Positions 19,729 through 28,054 of a DNA stretch of 64,000 nt are shown piece after piece. The notes beneath the pieces were generated by a model. It was not told the origin of the DNA, did no database searches, and saw nothing but the letters and a program-made list of their open reading frames with translations. The number at the start of each line of letters is the position of its first letter. The first letter of the stretch is position 1. The position numbers and the translations under genes are program-made. The stretch comes from Halobacillus alkaliphilus (lineage in GTDB: Bacteria > Bacillota > Bacilli > Bacillales > Halobacillaceae): positions 118,684 to 182,683 of the forward strand of contig NZ_FOOG01000004.1 in NCBI RefSeq assembly GCF_900113125.1. Direction: 5' to 3'.

Positions 19729-19956
19729 CTATTCAGTAGAGTAAGGCAATAGAGCCATAATACGAGCGCGTTTGATTGCTTTAGTCAATTTACGCTGATA
19801 TTTAGCAGAAGTTCCTGTTACTCGGCGAGGAAGAATCTTTCCTCGGTCAGAAACGAAACGTCTTAGTAGATCAACATCTTTGAAATCGATGTGTGTAATT
19901 CCATTAGCTGTGAAGAAACACACCTTTTTACGTTTTCCGCGTCCACGACGTGCCAT
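19729..19956 (-). CDS. rpsR: 30S ribosomal protein S18
   Basis: 75-residue S18. It has the basic start [15 protein letters not shown], the [22 protein letters not shown] core and the [19 protein letters not shown] tail. Last gene of rpsF-ssb-rpsR; S18 pairs with S6 in the 30S platform. An AAGAGGTG site lies upstream. Confidence 0.97.
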   Translation of the reverse strand: MARRGRGKRKKVCFFTANGITHIDFKDVDLLRRFVSDRGKILPRRVTGTSAKYQRKLTKAIKRARIMALLPYSTE

Positions 19957-19978
19957 GTCGCATTCACCTCTTTCTTAA

Positions 19979-20491
19979 TTAGAATGGTAAATCATCATCT
20001 GATATATCGATGGGCTCTCCATTATCTGCGAATGGATCCTCATCTCGTTGATTGTTGTTATTGTTGTTGTTGTTCGATCCGAAATTATTTCCAGATGGTT
20101 GTTGATTCTGATTTGCCTGGTATCCTGAGCCTCCACGATTACTTCCACCCTGGGAAGAATTACCTTTGGATTCTAAGAATTGTACGCTATCTGCAACTAC
20201 TTCCGTTACAAATACACGCTTGCCTTCCTGGTTATCAAAGCTTCTGGACTGTAAACGTCCGTCCACTCCTACAAGACTGCCTTTATTCATAAAGTTGGCT
20301 AGGTTTTCTGCAGCACGTCTCCAAACCACGCAGTTAAGAAAATCTGCGTCCTGACCACCTTGATTATTAGAAAATGGTCGGTTCACTGCAATGGTGAAGT
20401 TGGCGACGGCCACTCCGTTTGGCGTATAGCGTAAATCAGGATCCTTCGTCAATCTGCCGACTAATACGACACGATTTAACATCAGAACCAC
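19979..20491 (-). CDS. ssb: Single-stranded DNA-binding protein
   Basis: 170-residue SSB, the housekeeping SsbA type. The OB-fold at about 1-105 starts [19 protein letters not shown] in the usual manner; an Asn/Gln/Gly-rich linker includes eight consecutive Asn; the acidic tail ends DDDLPF, the docking peptide for replication and repair partners. The frame begins MVLMLNRVV, so the true start could be the ATG three codons in. It lies between rpsF and rpsR, close to both. Confidence 0.96.
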   Translation of the reverse strand: MVLMLNRVVLVGRLTKDPDLRYTPNGVAVANFTIAVNRPFSNNQGGQDADFLNCVVWRRAAENLANFMNKGSLVGVDGRLQSRSFDNQEGKRVFVTEVVADSVQFLESKGNSSQGGSNRGGSGYQANQNQQPSGNNFGSNNNNNNNNQRDEDPFADNGEPIDISDDDLPF

Positions 20492-20494
20492 TCC

Positions 20495-20788
20495 TTATTT
20501 GTCATCTTCGCGCACTGCGATGTGGCGGATAATATCATCCGTGAACTTCGCTTGACGGTCGAATTCATTAATCGCTTCACGTGTACCGTTGAAGTCGACT
20601 GTTACATAGATACCATCACGGTAGTCGTTAATTTCATAAGCAAGACGACGCTTGCCGATTTCTTTAACTTCTTCTACCTCCGCGCCATTATCTTGAAGGA
20701 TATTGCTGAAACGATCAATGATTCCTGTTTTAGCTTCCTCCTCGATATCTGGGCGGATGATATACATGATTTCGTATTTTCTACTCAT
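20495..20788 (-). CDS. rpsF: 30S ribosomal protein S6
   Basis: 97-residue S6. It has the typical start [17 protein letters not shown], the middle [20 protein letters not shown] and the C-terminal [19 protein letters not shown] lies 8 bases upstream. First gene of rpsF-ssb-rpsR, with an S6:S18-type leader and a promoter upstream. Confidence 0.97.
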   Translation of the reverse strand: MSRKYEIMYIIRPDIEEEAKTGIIDRFSNILQDNGAEVEEVKEIGKRRLAYEINDYRDGIYVTVDFNGTREAINEFDRQAKFTDDIIRHIAVREDDK

Positions 20789-20796
20789 CCGTTTTC

Positions 20797-20850
20797 ACCT
20801 CCTTATGGACTTAACGGCTCCTATTCTTGACAGGAGCAAGGAGTAATCTA
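20797..20850 (-). ncRNA. Putative S6:S18-binding leader of the rpsF operon
   Basis: On the minus strand, ACTCCTTGCTCCTGTC and GACAGGAGC-like complements form a hairpin (about 20818-20845), followed by AGCCGTTAAGTCCATAAGGAGG leading into the ribosome binding site. The CCG preceding a segment that can mask AAGGAGG is like the S6:S18 riboregulator known upstream of rpsF in many bacteria. Covariance was not tested. Confidence 0.45.
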
Positions 20851-20873
20851 TTCTTAATTACTCACAATGTAGT

Positions 20874-20902
20874 ATTATAACAAAGTTGTCCAAGAAATAC
20901 AA
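20874..20902 (-). promoter_or_regulatory. Sigma-A type promoter of rpsF-ssb-rpsR
   Basis: TTGTAT (20897-20902), 17-base spacer, perfect TATAAT (20874-20879) on the minus strand. Confidence 0.65.
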
Positions 20903-20925
20903 TACTCAAACGGAAGGATCCTCGC

Positions 20926-22023
20926 TTATACGTTAAAACGGAAGTGAATAACGTCACCATCTCTCACTAAATACTCTTTGCCTTCTAAACGAACACGGCC
21001 GCGGTCGCGGGCGACACCCATGGTGCCTGCATCAACGAGATCTTCATACGAAACCGTCTCGGCACGGATGAAACCACGCTGGAAGTCCGTGTGAATGACT
21101 CCGGCAGCCTGTGGAGCTGTCATTCCTTCTTTAAAGGTCCAGGCTCTTACTTCCTGCTCACCAGCCGTAAAGTAAGTCGCCAGCCCAAGAAGGTTATACG
21201 TCGCTTTAATTAACTGATCAAGGCCAGATTCTTCAATACCAAGATCCTCAAGGAACTCTTCTTTTTCTTCTCCATCAAGCTCAGCAATCTCGGATTCAAT
21301 TTTTGCACAGACGACAATAACTTCTGCATTCTCTTTTGCTGCAAATTCACGGATTTGCTTAACCTTTTCATTATCGCCTTCACCAATTTCATCCTCACTG
21401 ACATTCGCCACATAGAGGATGGGCTTAGAAGTGAGCAAATGAAGGCCTTTCACGATTTTTTCCTGATCATCACTGAATTCAACAGCGCGAGCGGGGATTT
21501 CTTCCTCTAATGATTCCTTCAGTTTCTCAAGGACCGTGTACTCCGCTACAGCATCCTTATCTTTTTGACGAGCCATCTTAGCTACTCTGTCCATTCGTTT
21601 GGAAACTGTTTCGAGGTCGGCAAGAATTAACTCCAGGTTAATCGTTTCAATGTCAGTGATGGGGTCAACTTCACCTGACACGTGCGTCACGTTCTCATCT
21701 TCGAACGCACGGACTACGTGGCAGATTGCGTCAACCTGGCGGATATGGGATAAGAACTGGTTACCAAGTCCTTCACCTTTACTTGCCCCTTTAACAATGC
21801 CGGCAATATCGGTAAATTCAAATGCGGTAGGAACGGTTTTCTTCGGTTTCACAAGCTCGGTCAGCTTCTCCAGCCGACTGTCCGGTACTTCCACGATCCC
21901 TACGTTCGGATCTATTGTGGCAAACGGATAGTTGGCCGACAGAGCTCCTGCTTGTGTAATTGCGTTAAATAGCGTAGATTTTCCTACGTTCGGTAAACCT
22001 ACGATTCCTGCTGTTAGTGCCAT
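20926..22023 (-). CDS. ychF: Ribosome-associated GTPase/ATPase YchF (EngD, OLA1 family)
   Basis: 365-residue Obg-family P-loop protein. G1 is GLPNVGKST, G3 DIAGIVKGA, and the G4 position reads YVANVSEDE, the NxxE variant that explains ATP preference. A coiled insert lies at about 130-200 and a TGS domain at the C terminus ends in GDVIHFRFNV. Normal length and normal context near rpsF. AAGGAGTG precedes the ATG. Confidence 0.96.
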   Translation of the reverse strand: MALTAGIVGLPNVGKSTLFNAITQAGALSANYPFATIDPNVGIVEVPDSRLEKLTELVKPKKTVPTAFEFTDIAGIVKGASKGEGLGNQFLSHIRQVDAICHVVRAFEDENVTHVSGEVDPITDIETINLELILADLETVSKRMDRVAKMARQKDKDAVAEYTVLEKLKESLEEEIPARAVEFSDDQEKIVKGLHLLTSKPILYVANVSEDEIGEGDNEKVKQIREFAAKENAEVIVVCAKIESEIAELDGEEKEEFLEDLGIEESGLDQLIKATYNLLGLATYFTAGEQEVRAWTFKEGMTAPQAAGVIHTDFQRGFIRAETVSYEDLVDAGTMGVARDRGRVRLEGKEYLVRDGDVIHFRFNV

Positions 22024-22198
22024 ATAAGACTTTCACTCCTTAAGGATTTACATACATGCATGCTAGTCATATCAATTATAGATACTGTGTCTGAAAATAA
22101 CAACCTGTGGAAAAGCAAAAGCCCAGGCTTGCTCCTTCTTAATTGTTAAATTCATTCTAGCCATTTTTCAGGTTTGATTAAACTTATCCGTACAAAAT

Positions 22199-22230
22199 TA
22201 AAAAGCCCACCTATTTCAGGGAGCTTTTCA
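22199..22230 (-). terminator. Terminator of the mscS-yyzM operon
   Basis: On the minus strand, an imperfect hairpin AAAAGCTCCCTG / AGGTGGGCTTTTT just downstream of yyzM. Confidence 0.6.
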
Positions 22231-22245
22231 AGGCTTAAACAAATT

Positions 22246-22443
22246 TTACTGTTCGGAAGGTTCCAGCTTTTTCTTCATTTTAGATTCAAACTTTTTCCTC
22301 GGGATGAGGACACTGTGGCCGCAGCCTTCACACTTGATGCGGATGTCTGCTCCCATACGGATGATTTTCCAGCGGTTTTCTCCGCACGGATGAGGTTTCT
22401 TCATTTGAACGACATCATTCAACTCGTAATTTTTGTCTGCCAT
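22246..22443 (-). CDS. yyzM: YyzM-like DUF951 protein
   Basis: 65-residue small protein typical of Firmicutes next to ychF. It has the HPCGENRWKIIRMGADIRIKCEGCGHSVLIPR pattern, with three cysteines and histidines that could bind zinc. Function unknown. AAGGAGGGAG precedes the ATG; the 17-base gap to mscS indicates one transcript. Confidence 0.88.
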   Translation of the reverse strand: MADKNYELNDVVQMKKPHPCGENRWKIIRMGADIRIKCEGCGHSVLIPRKKFESKMKKKLEPSEQ

Positions 22444-22460
22444 GGAGCTCCCTCCTTATT

Positions 22461-23366
22461 TTACTCATTAACTTCTTGTAAAGTTTTGTCATCTTCTCGA
22501 GAATACATAACCATGCGTGGAAAAGGAATTTCAATTCCTTTTTCGTCGAGACGGGTTTTCACTTCTTTCCTGATTGCACGAGCCATCGCCCAATGCTCCA
22601 TCGGCTGGGTATCAGCGATTATTCTCATAACGACATCGGAAGCACCTAAGGTCTGTACCCCTAGAAGTTCTGGCACATCAAGCATTGCTTCATAACGAGC
22701 AGGCAGCTCTTTCATGAGCTCCAAAATCACTTGCTCGGCCTGGGCGATGTCTTCTTCGTACGCAATACTTACGTCCACCACGGCGACACTATTATGGATG
22801 GAAAAGTTCGTAACCTGCGTGACATTCCCATTAGGCAGGATATGAACCTCACCTGTCCAGGATTTGACTTTACACGTACGGATTCCCACCTCTTCAACAA
22901 AACCTTCGACCCCGGATGTCCGAATATAATCACCTACGGAAAACTGGTCTTCGAAAATGATGAAAAATCCGGAAATGATATCACGAACCAGGTTCTGGGC
23001 TCCAAAGCCGATCGCTAGTCCGGCAATACCTGCACCTGCGAGTAAAGCCCCTACATCCAAGGTAAAAGCTTCCAGTATCATAATAAACGAGACAAAATAC
23101 ACCACATACGTCAAAGCGTTGATCACCAATTTTTTTAATGTAGCTTCCCGGCGCTGGGTAATTTTAAAAGGTCCCCGCCGCCGATTTTCAAAAAACTGAG
23201 AAATCACTCGCTTTCCTATGCGGATCACTAAAAACGAGATCACCAGTATAAAGATGATTTTCAGGGCTCCCAAACCTAGAGAAGTCCATAATTGAGGTCC
23301 CGTCACATAATTTACTGCTTCCTCCCATTTGGTTAAAGCTTCCTGCACAGCTTCGTCCGCTTTCAA
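22461..23366 (-). CDS. Small-conductance mechanosensitive channel, MscS family
   Basis: 301-residue MscS-type channel that opens under membrane tension to release osmolytes after hypo-osmotic shock. About three N-terminal membrane segments include the pore helix GALLAGAGIAGLAIGFGAQ (about 112-130); the beta domain shows FSVGDYIRTSG and HILPNGNVTQVTNFS, then the alpha/beta vestibule. The start is TTG 23366, preceded by AGGAGGGG. Cotranscribed with yyzM. Confidence 0.92.
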   Translation of the reverse strand: MKADEAVQEALTKWEEAVNYVTGPQLWTSLGLGALKIIFILVISFLVIRIGKRVISQFFENRRRGPFKITQRREATLKKLVINALTYVVYFVSFIMILEAFTLDVGALLAGAGIAGLAIGFGAQNLVRDIISGFFIIFEDQFSVGDYIRTSGVEGFVEEVGIRTCKVKSWTGEVHILPNGNVTQVTNFSIHNSVAVVDVSIAYEEDIAQAEQVILELMKELPARYEAMLDVPELLGVQTLGASDVVMRIIADTQPMEHWAMARAIRKEVKTRLDEKGIEIPFPRMVMYSREDDKTLQEVNE

Positions 23367-23416
23367 TGCTTCCCCTCCTGTACGACTATGAATATGAAAT
23401 TCATTTTAACAGGTTT

Positions 23417-24436
23417 TCAGCGAATTTTGAATCGCGAACGTAACGGATAAATAAGAAGAGAGAAAAGGACGTATAAATTTAGAATTCCATACAGCGGATA
23501 TAAGTACTCCACCAGCGTAGAAAATCCGAACGATGTAAAGGGAAGCATCACAGCAACAGTCGCCATCGCCACAATCCAAAGAGGCTGCTTTAAATAATTT
23601 CGGAAGCGGGTGGCAAGTCCGAGAGTACCAGATACAGCCGTTGTAAAAATGGCAATCCAGAGCATCACAGACATAAACAGCATCATCTCATACGGATAGT
23701 GTTTTAATATGGCGAACAAAGGAATCTCGTAGAGCATAATCTCATCTGAAATCTCTATTAAACTTTGATTATAAAGGTAAGAGATGACCCCAAGAATAAC
23801 CCCGCTCCCTGCACTGGCAATCCAAATCTCGCCCTTATGCTTCACCTGATTCCCTATAGCCCCGAGCACAGCAATCAACGGAAGGATATTAAGAGCAGTA
23901 AATGGAAAAGCGGACATCCAATTGGTTATCTCATGAAGATGACCAAACAGTTCAAGCTGCTGATCATTAATGAAAATAATTAAAACGACTACAAGACCGG
24001 TAATTAATAAGGGAAGCACGACACTGTTTACCGTAACGATCCCTTTTACGTCCCATACAAACAAAAGAATCATAGGTACGACAAGTGCCATGACGCCGAA
24101 GCGATAGGAGAAATGAAAGGCCTGCCAGGTAGCTCCGCTTCCCGCCAGCATAATAACGGTCATCGTAAATAGGTAAATGATAATCATCCAATCATAAATT
24201 CCTGTTAAATGTTTCCCTACAATAGCCCGCAGAACAGGTAAATAATCGCCGCTCTGCTTCTTAAAGCTGATCTTCATAATGACGGCACAGCATAGAATGA
24301 ACATGATGGAAAACAAAAAGATAGCCAAGCTGCTGTCCTGTCCAAAAAATTGCCATAGCTCTCTTCCTGAAGCATACCCCGCCCCAATCATTGTTCCTAC
24401 AATCAAAAACATCCACTTAACTCCAGCTTTTATCAT
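23417..24436 (-). CDS. YkvI-like membrane protein
   Basis: 339-residue polytopic protein with about ten hydrophobic segments, similar in start (KWMFLIVGTMIGAGYASGRELWQFF) to YkvI proteins, which show the LeuT/APC-type transporter pattern of an unwound first helix after GTMIGAGYASG. Substrate unknown. GGAGGATC precedes the ATG. It is divergent from yyaC. Confidence 0.8.
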   Translation of the reverse strand: MIKAGVKWMFLIVGTMIGAGYASGRELWQFFGQDSSLAIFLFSIMFILCCAVIMKISFKKQSGDYLPVLRAIVGKHLTGIYDWMIIIYLFTMTVIMLAGSGATWQAFHFSYRFGVMALVVPMILLFVWDVKGIVTVNSVVLPLLITGLVVVLIIFINDQQLELFGHLHEITNWMSAFPFTALNILPLIAVLGAIGNQVKHKGEIWIASAGSGVILGVISYLYNQSLIEISDEIMLYEIPLFAILKHYPYEMMLFMSVMLWIAIFTTAVSGTLGLATRFRNYLKQPLWIVAMATVAVMLPFTSFGFSTLVEYLYPLYGILNLYVLFSLLIYPLRSRFKIR

Positions 24437-24525
24437 GGACGATCCTCCACCTCTATGTATTTGCCACGTATAGAACGACGGACAACCTTATATACTGTTA
24501 CTACTATGTGTGTGGAGGAGAAGCT

Positions 24526-25152
24526 ATGAATTTTAAAGACAAGTTCTCAAAGGAAGAAAGACGTCTCAAGACAGAGGATCCTGGAATGAGTGAGACCCTT
24601 AGTCTGCATTTGAAAGAATGGCTGCCTCCTTCCAAGAAGATCGTCATTGCCTGTATCGGAACGGACCGCTCCACAGGAGACGCATTTGGACCACTTGTCG
24701 GTTCGATGCTGAAGCAGCAAACATTGGAAACTTTTCATCTCTATGGAACGCTGGAAGAACCTTTGCATGCCCTTAATTTAATTGAACAAATGAACCGGAT
24801 TAAACGAATCCACAACCATCCCTATATCCTGGCGGTAGATGCGTGTTTAGGTAAGTCTGCGTCGGTAGGTTCTGTAGTGCTTGGGAAAGGATCCATTTCC
24901 CCGGGATCCGCTTTAAAAAAGGATCTGCCCCCTATAGGAGACCTGCATATTAGCGGAATGGTCAATGTCAGCGGATTCATGGAACATGTCGTGTTACAAA
25001 ATACTCGTCTTCATACGGTCATGCAGATGGCCGCTAAAGTAGCAGCAGCTATTCAGCTGTCAGATGCTAAACGTGTGAAACATACAGTGGAATCCGCACC
25101 CGTAACTACATTCAAGGGCACCATCAACCGTCTGCCTAAAACCATGAAGTAA
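24526..25152 (+). CDS. yyaC: Sporulation protein YyaC (DUF1256, GPR-protease fold)
   Basis: 208-residue YyaC-type protein, related in fold to the germination protease GPR. Conserved parts: IACIGTDRSTGDAFGPLVG, LYGTLEEPLHALNL, ILAVDACLGKSASVG and ISGMVNVSGFMEHVVLQNTRLH. The glycine-rich GTDRSTGDA and aspartate DACLG mark the putative active-site region. ATG 24526 was chosen for the GGAGGAG upstream. Its location beside spo0J matches other Bacillaceae and supports an endospore former. Confidence 0.92.
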   Translation: MNFKDKFSKEERRLKTEDPGMSETLSLHLKEWLPPSKKIVIACIGTDRSTGDAFGPLVGSMLKQQTLETFHLYGTLEEPLHALNLIEQMNRIKRIHNHPYILAVDACLGKSASVGSVVLGKGSISPGSALKKDLPPIGDLHISGMVNVSGFMEHVVLQNTRLHTVMQMAAKVAAAIQLSDAKRVKHTVESAPVTTFKGTINRLPKTMK

Positions 25153-25167
25153 AGGGTTCTTCATCCA

Positions 25168-25214
25168 TAAAAAAAGCTACTCACAAGCCTTATAAAGACT
25201 TATCAGCAGCTTTT
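25168..25214. terminator. Imperfect bidirectional terminator between yyaC and the DUF554 gene
   Basis: Hairpin with outer arms AAAAAAGCTACTCACAAG and CTTATCAGCAGCTTTTAG, A/T runs on both sides, between convergent stops. Confidence 0.6.
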
Positions 25215-25917
25215 AGAACCATTGATAAATATAGAAGATCACCCCGACCATCAGAAGGGAGGGTAACAGATTAGCTACACGAATCTTCGTTAATTTTAAT
25301 AAGTTAAGACCGATAGCCACGATCAGCAGCCCCCCGGTAGCTGTCATTTCCATGATGAACAAATCCAGCATATCCTGGGGAATCCACCGGTTAATCTGAG
25401 TAGCTAATAACGCAATAGACCCTTCATATAACACAACCGGAACGACAGAAAAAATAACACCAATTCCAAGTGTTGACGTTAAAACGAGCGATACAAACCC
25501 ATCAATAATGGCTTTAGTTATTAAAACTTCATGGTCATTACGAAGACCGCTGTCCAGGGCTCCTATGACGGATAAAGCCCCTATAACAAAAATAAGGGAA
25601 GCCGTAATAAACCCTTGCGCCATACTGGATTCCTGGTCGGGTTTGGTAAACTTTCGTTCAATGAATCTTCCTATGTACTCAAGCTTATCTTCTAAATGTA
25701 CCGCTTCCCCAATAATCGCTCCCGTTAATAAACTCAACAGCACAATCACGATGTTTTCCGTTTCAAAGGCCATTTGAAGGCCGATCAATATAACAGCCAG
25801 ACCTACACCGCTCATGACAGTTTCCTTAAAGCGCTCGGGAATCTTAGTGAAAAACAGCCCTAGAAGGGTACCAATAATAATACATAAACCATTCACAAAT
25901 GTACCTAATAATACCAT
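25213..25917 (-). CDS. DUF554 family membrane protein
   Basis: 234-residue protein with about six to seven hydrophobic segments and the DUF554 pattern LGTFVNGLCIIIGTLLGL and GLGIGVIFSVVPVVLYEG. Function unknown. I chose ATG 25917 because AGGAG lies 8 bases upstream; the longer frame from 25956 would translate the parS site and lacks a ribosome binding site. It follows spo0J in the same direction. Confidence 0.83.
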   Translation of the reverse strand: MVLLGTFVNGLCIIIGTLLGLFFTKIPERFKETVMSGVGLAVILIGLQMAFETENIVIVLLSLLTGAIIGEAVHLEDKLEYIGRFIERKFTKPDQESSMAQGFITASLIFVIGALSVIGALDSGLRNDHEVLITKAIIDGFVSLVLTSTLGIGVIFSVVPVVLYEGSIALLATQINRWIPQDMLDLFIMEMTATGGLLIVAIGLNLLKLTKIRVANLLPSLLMVGVIFYIYQWF

Positions 25918-25939
25918 AAGATTCTCTCCTATAATTATT

Positions 25940-25955
25940 TGTTTCACGTGAAACA
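25940..25955. promoter_or_regulatory. parS centromere site
   Basis: TGTTTCACGTGAAACA, a perfect 16-bp match to the Firmicute parS palindrome, in the gap between spo0J and the DUF554 gene. Spo0J nucleates here. In B. subtilis the equivalent site lies inside spo0J. Confidence 0.95.
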
Positions 25956-25972
25956 CAATTGTTTATAAGCAA

Positions 25973-26001
25973 CAAAAAAACCCGGTCTCCTTCACCAGGT
26001 C
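25973..26001 (-). terminator. Terminator of spo0J
   Basis: On the minus strand, stem ACCTGGT / ACCGGGT followed by seven T, just beyond the stop at 26006. Confidence 0.75.
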
Positions 26002-26005
26002 TGCT

Positions 26006-26851
26006 TTATGAGTCTTTATCAAACCACTGTAAGATACGTTCCAGGTCATCTTCATCCATAAACTCTATTTCAATTCTTCCTTTTTGTTTTCCTTTATGAA
26101 TGGTAACTTCCGTGCCTAGACGCTCTCTGAGACTCTCTTCCCGATCTCTTATAAAAATATCTTTAGCAGACTTTTTCTTTCTCTCAGTCCGATCTTTATT
26201 GTTGTTTTCAAAAATCAGCCGCTCCGCCTGACGAACATTGAGAGCTTCTTTTTCAATCCGTGCGGCAAGAGCTATCACTTGCTCACGATTTTTCAATCCA
26301 AGCAGTGCCCGACCATGGCCCATAGATAATGTGCCATCATTTATTTTCCTCGTTACTTCTACCGGGAGCGATAACAGCCGGACGAGATTAGCAATATGAG
26401 AACGGCTTTTTCCTAACCTTTTGGAAAGGGATTCCTGAGTTAAAGAAAGCTCATTCATTAAATTCTGGTAGGCTTTCGCCTCTTCAATCGGGGTTAAATC
26501 CTCCCGTTGTAAATTCTCCAGAAGGGCAAGTTCCATCATCTGTTCATCTGTCAAAACACGTACCAGGGCCGGGACCGTATCCAGATTCGCACGCTTCGCC
26601 GCGCGGAACCTTCGTTCACCGACCACAATTTCAAAACCTTTAATGCTTTTTCTTACGATCAGGGGTTGAAGAATGCCATGCTCCTCGATCGATTCCTTCA
26701 ATTCCTGGATGGCTTCATCGGTAAAATGCTTTCTGGGTTGATACGGATTAGGGCGGCATTCATGGACCGGAATTTCCTGAATCTGCTCTTCTTCTTTACG
26801 CTCCATTTCCTGAGACACTGCTTGATTCTCTTTACCTGACCCTTTCGCCAT
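26006..26851 (-). CDS. spo0J: Chromosome-partitioning protein Spo0J (ParB)
   Basis: 281-residue ParB that binds parS, spreads as a CTP-dependent clamp and loads SMC. The CTP-binding core is intact: NPYQPRKHF, GERRFRAAKR and ENLQREDLTPIEEA; the HTH is LTQESLSKRLGKSRSHIANLVRLL; the C-terminal dimer domain ends FMDEDDLERILQWF. The N-terminal Soj-contact motif, normally MAKGLGKGINALF, reads MAKGSGKENQAVS: the key leucine, the second glycine and the hydrophobic end are lost. The start lies 20 bases inside the end of the soj relic. A TATAAT at 27017-27022 (minus strand) with a weak -35 could drive it. Confidence 0.96.
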   Translation of the reverse strand: MAKGSGKENQAVSQEMERKEEEQIQEIPVHECRPNPYQPRKHFTDEAIQELKESIEEHGILQPLIVRKSIKGFEIVVGERRFRAAKRANLDTVPALVRVLTDEQMMELALLENLQREDLTPIEEAKAYQNLMNELSLTQESLSKRLGKSRSHIANLVRLLSLPVEVTRKINDGTLSMGHGRALLGLKNREQVIALAARIEKEALNVRQAERLIFENNNKDRTERKKKSAKDIFIRDREESLRERLGTEVTIHKGKQKGRIEIEFMDEDDLERILQWFDKDS

Positions 26852-27008
26852 TCACGATCACTTCCTTTGCTAATTCTAAATAGATTTCCACTCCTTGAGA
26901 CTGCAGTTTATGCAAAATCGCGGACTTGCCATAAGTTGAAACTCCACTCAGCCGGCTTTAACGGTGAATGATAGATGGATAACCTTTATCTGATTCTACT
27001 TTTCTTTC
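26832..27008 (-). pseudogene. soj: Relic of soj (parA): last ~58 codons, with an in-frame stop
   Basis: Reading the minus strand in one frame gives DKGYPSIIHR, a TAA stop, SRLSGVSTYGKSAILHK, QGVEIYLELAKEV and a final TAA at 26832-26834. This lines up without gaps with the Soj C terminus (family pattern DKVYKTIIPRNVRLSEAPSHGK, then AEVYLDLAKEV). The Walker A, switch and dimer parts, about 200 residues, are absent: only 85 bases lie between the relic and noc, and those hold the noc terminator. Order noc-soj-spo0J and the soj/spo0J overlap are as in B. subtilis. No start codon or ribosome binding site serves the fragment. Confidence 0.88.
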
Positions 27009-27045
27009 ATTTTACCATTATATTGAAAAAACGGGGTGCAGAGTT

Positions 27046-27080
27046 AAAAAAAGCCCCATCTCTGCGAAAGGCAAGATGGG
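27046..27080 (-). terminator. Terminator of noc
   Basis: On the minus strand, stem CCCATCTTGC / GCAGAGATGGGG followed by seven T. It separates noc from the soj relic and spo0J. Confidence 0.8.
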
Positions 27081-27092
27081 TAGAACCGTCCA

Positions 27093-27956
27093 TTATTTTT
27101 TCTTAGGAATCTTTATCGTAATCTGATAATAATCATCGTGATCTTCTTCATCGGTTTCCAAGTCGATCCCTGTATCCGAAACCATCGTGAGCGACTGCCG
27201 AATCGTATTCATGGCAATCCTCATATCTTTATTGACACCTTTAAGAGTCGGCTTTTTCTTTTTCGGTTTAGTTTCGCTCAGCTTAGCGATTCGCTCTTCC
27301 GTCTGCTTTACGTTCAGGTGCTTTTCAATGATTTCAGTCAATATCTTTTCCTGCATTTCAGGATCTTTAACTCCAATAAGGGCTCTTGCATGGCGCTCTG
27401 TAATTTTTTTATCCATAATCGCCTGTTGAACGGATTCAGGCAATTTTAACAAACGCATCTTGTTGGCAATCGTTGACTGGCTTTTTCCTAACCGCTGGGC
27501 CAGGGCTTCCTGCGTCAGTTCATGAAGTTCAATCAGTCTGGCATAAGCCATAGCTTCTTCAATTACCGTTAATTCTTCCCTTTGCAGATTCTCAATAAGA
27601 GCGACAGACGCCGCCTGGGAATCATTCATATCACGGATGATCGCAGGAATCGTTTCCCACTCAAGCGTTTGGACGGCACGCCATCTGCGCTCTCCTGCAA
27701 TCAGTTCATAATCTTCCTCATCTATCCGACGGAGAACAATCGGCTGAATCATCCCATGCGTATGTATCGTCTGGGCAAGTTCGCTGATCTTCTCATCGTT
27801 AAAAATCGCTCGGGGCTGATAACGGTTCGGCTGAATATGAGCTACGGGTACCTGCATAACTTCATCAGGACTGTAGCCTTCTTCACTGTTGTTATCTTCA
27901 GATTCCTGTTCCGGTTTGTCCCCTAATCCGAACAAACGACCAAAAGGATGTAACAC
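27093..27956 (-). CDS. noc: Nucleoid occlusion protein Noc
   Basis: 287-residue ParB paralogue that binds NBS sites and keeps division off the nucleoid. Noc rather than Spo0J because it begins with the amphipathic membrane-targeting peptide [12 protein letters not shown] (compare MKHSFSRFFGLG) and has [14 protein letters not shown] and [16 protein letters not shown]-binding parts GERRWRAV and [14 protein letters not shown] are intact; the HTH is [24 protein letters not shown]. The start is GTG 27956 after AAAGGTGG. Its normal upstream neighbour rsmG is 10 kb away. Confidence 0.95.
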   Translation of the reverse strand: MLHPFGRLFGLGDKPEQESEDNNSEEGYSPDEVMQVPVAHIQPNRYQPRAIFNDEKISELAQTIHTHGMIQPIVLRRIDEEDYELIAGERRWRAVQTLEWETIPAIIRDMNDSQAASVALIENLQREELTVIEEAMAYARLIELHELTQEALAQRLGKSQSTIANKMRLLKLPESVQQAIMDKKITERHARALIGVKDPEMQEKILTEIIEKHLNVKQTEERIAKLSETKPKKKKPTLKGVNKDMRIAMNTIRQSLTMVSDTGIDLETDEEDHDDYYQITIKIPKKK

Positions 27957-28027
27957 GATCAGACACCACCTTTATACGATCGAGCTTATGCTCATTATTA
28001 TTTTCCTTAAAAATTGAAATAGAAAAA

Positions 28028-28054
28028 GCGCCGCAGGCTTTTCGGCTGCTGCGC
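28028..28054 (-). terminator. Orphan minus-strand terminator-like hairpin
   Basis: GCGCCGCAG / CTGCTGCGC stem (one mismatch) with a 9-base loop; read on the minus strand it is followed by TTTTT. No minus-strand gene lies immediately upstream of it; the next gene is the plus-strand MFS transporter. The rest of the 27957-28460 gap holds a second perfect hairpin at 28346-28367 (GCAGGAATA / TATTCCTGC) and AT-rich sequence. Confidence 0.5.

Noticed and set aside
24891..24905. ATTTCCCCGGGATCC as a Noc-binding site
   Set aside because: It has an inserted base and lacks the AAT arm, and it lies within the yyaC coding sequence.
26832..26955. The soj remnant as a functional small protein
   Set aside because: There is an in-frame stop, no start codon with a ribosome binding site ahead of the readable part, and it lacks the ATPase domain.
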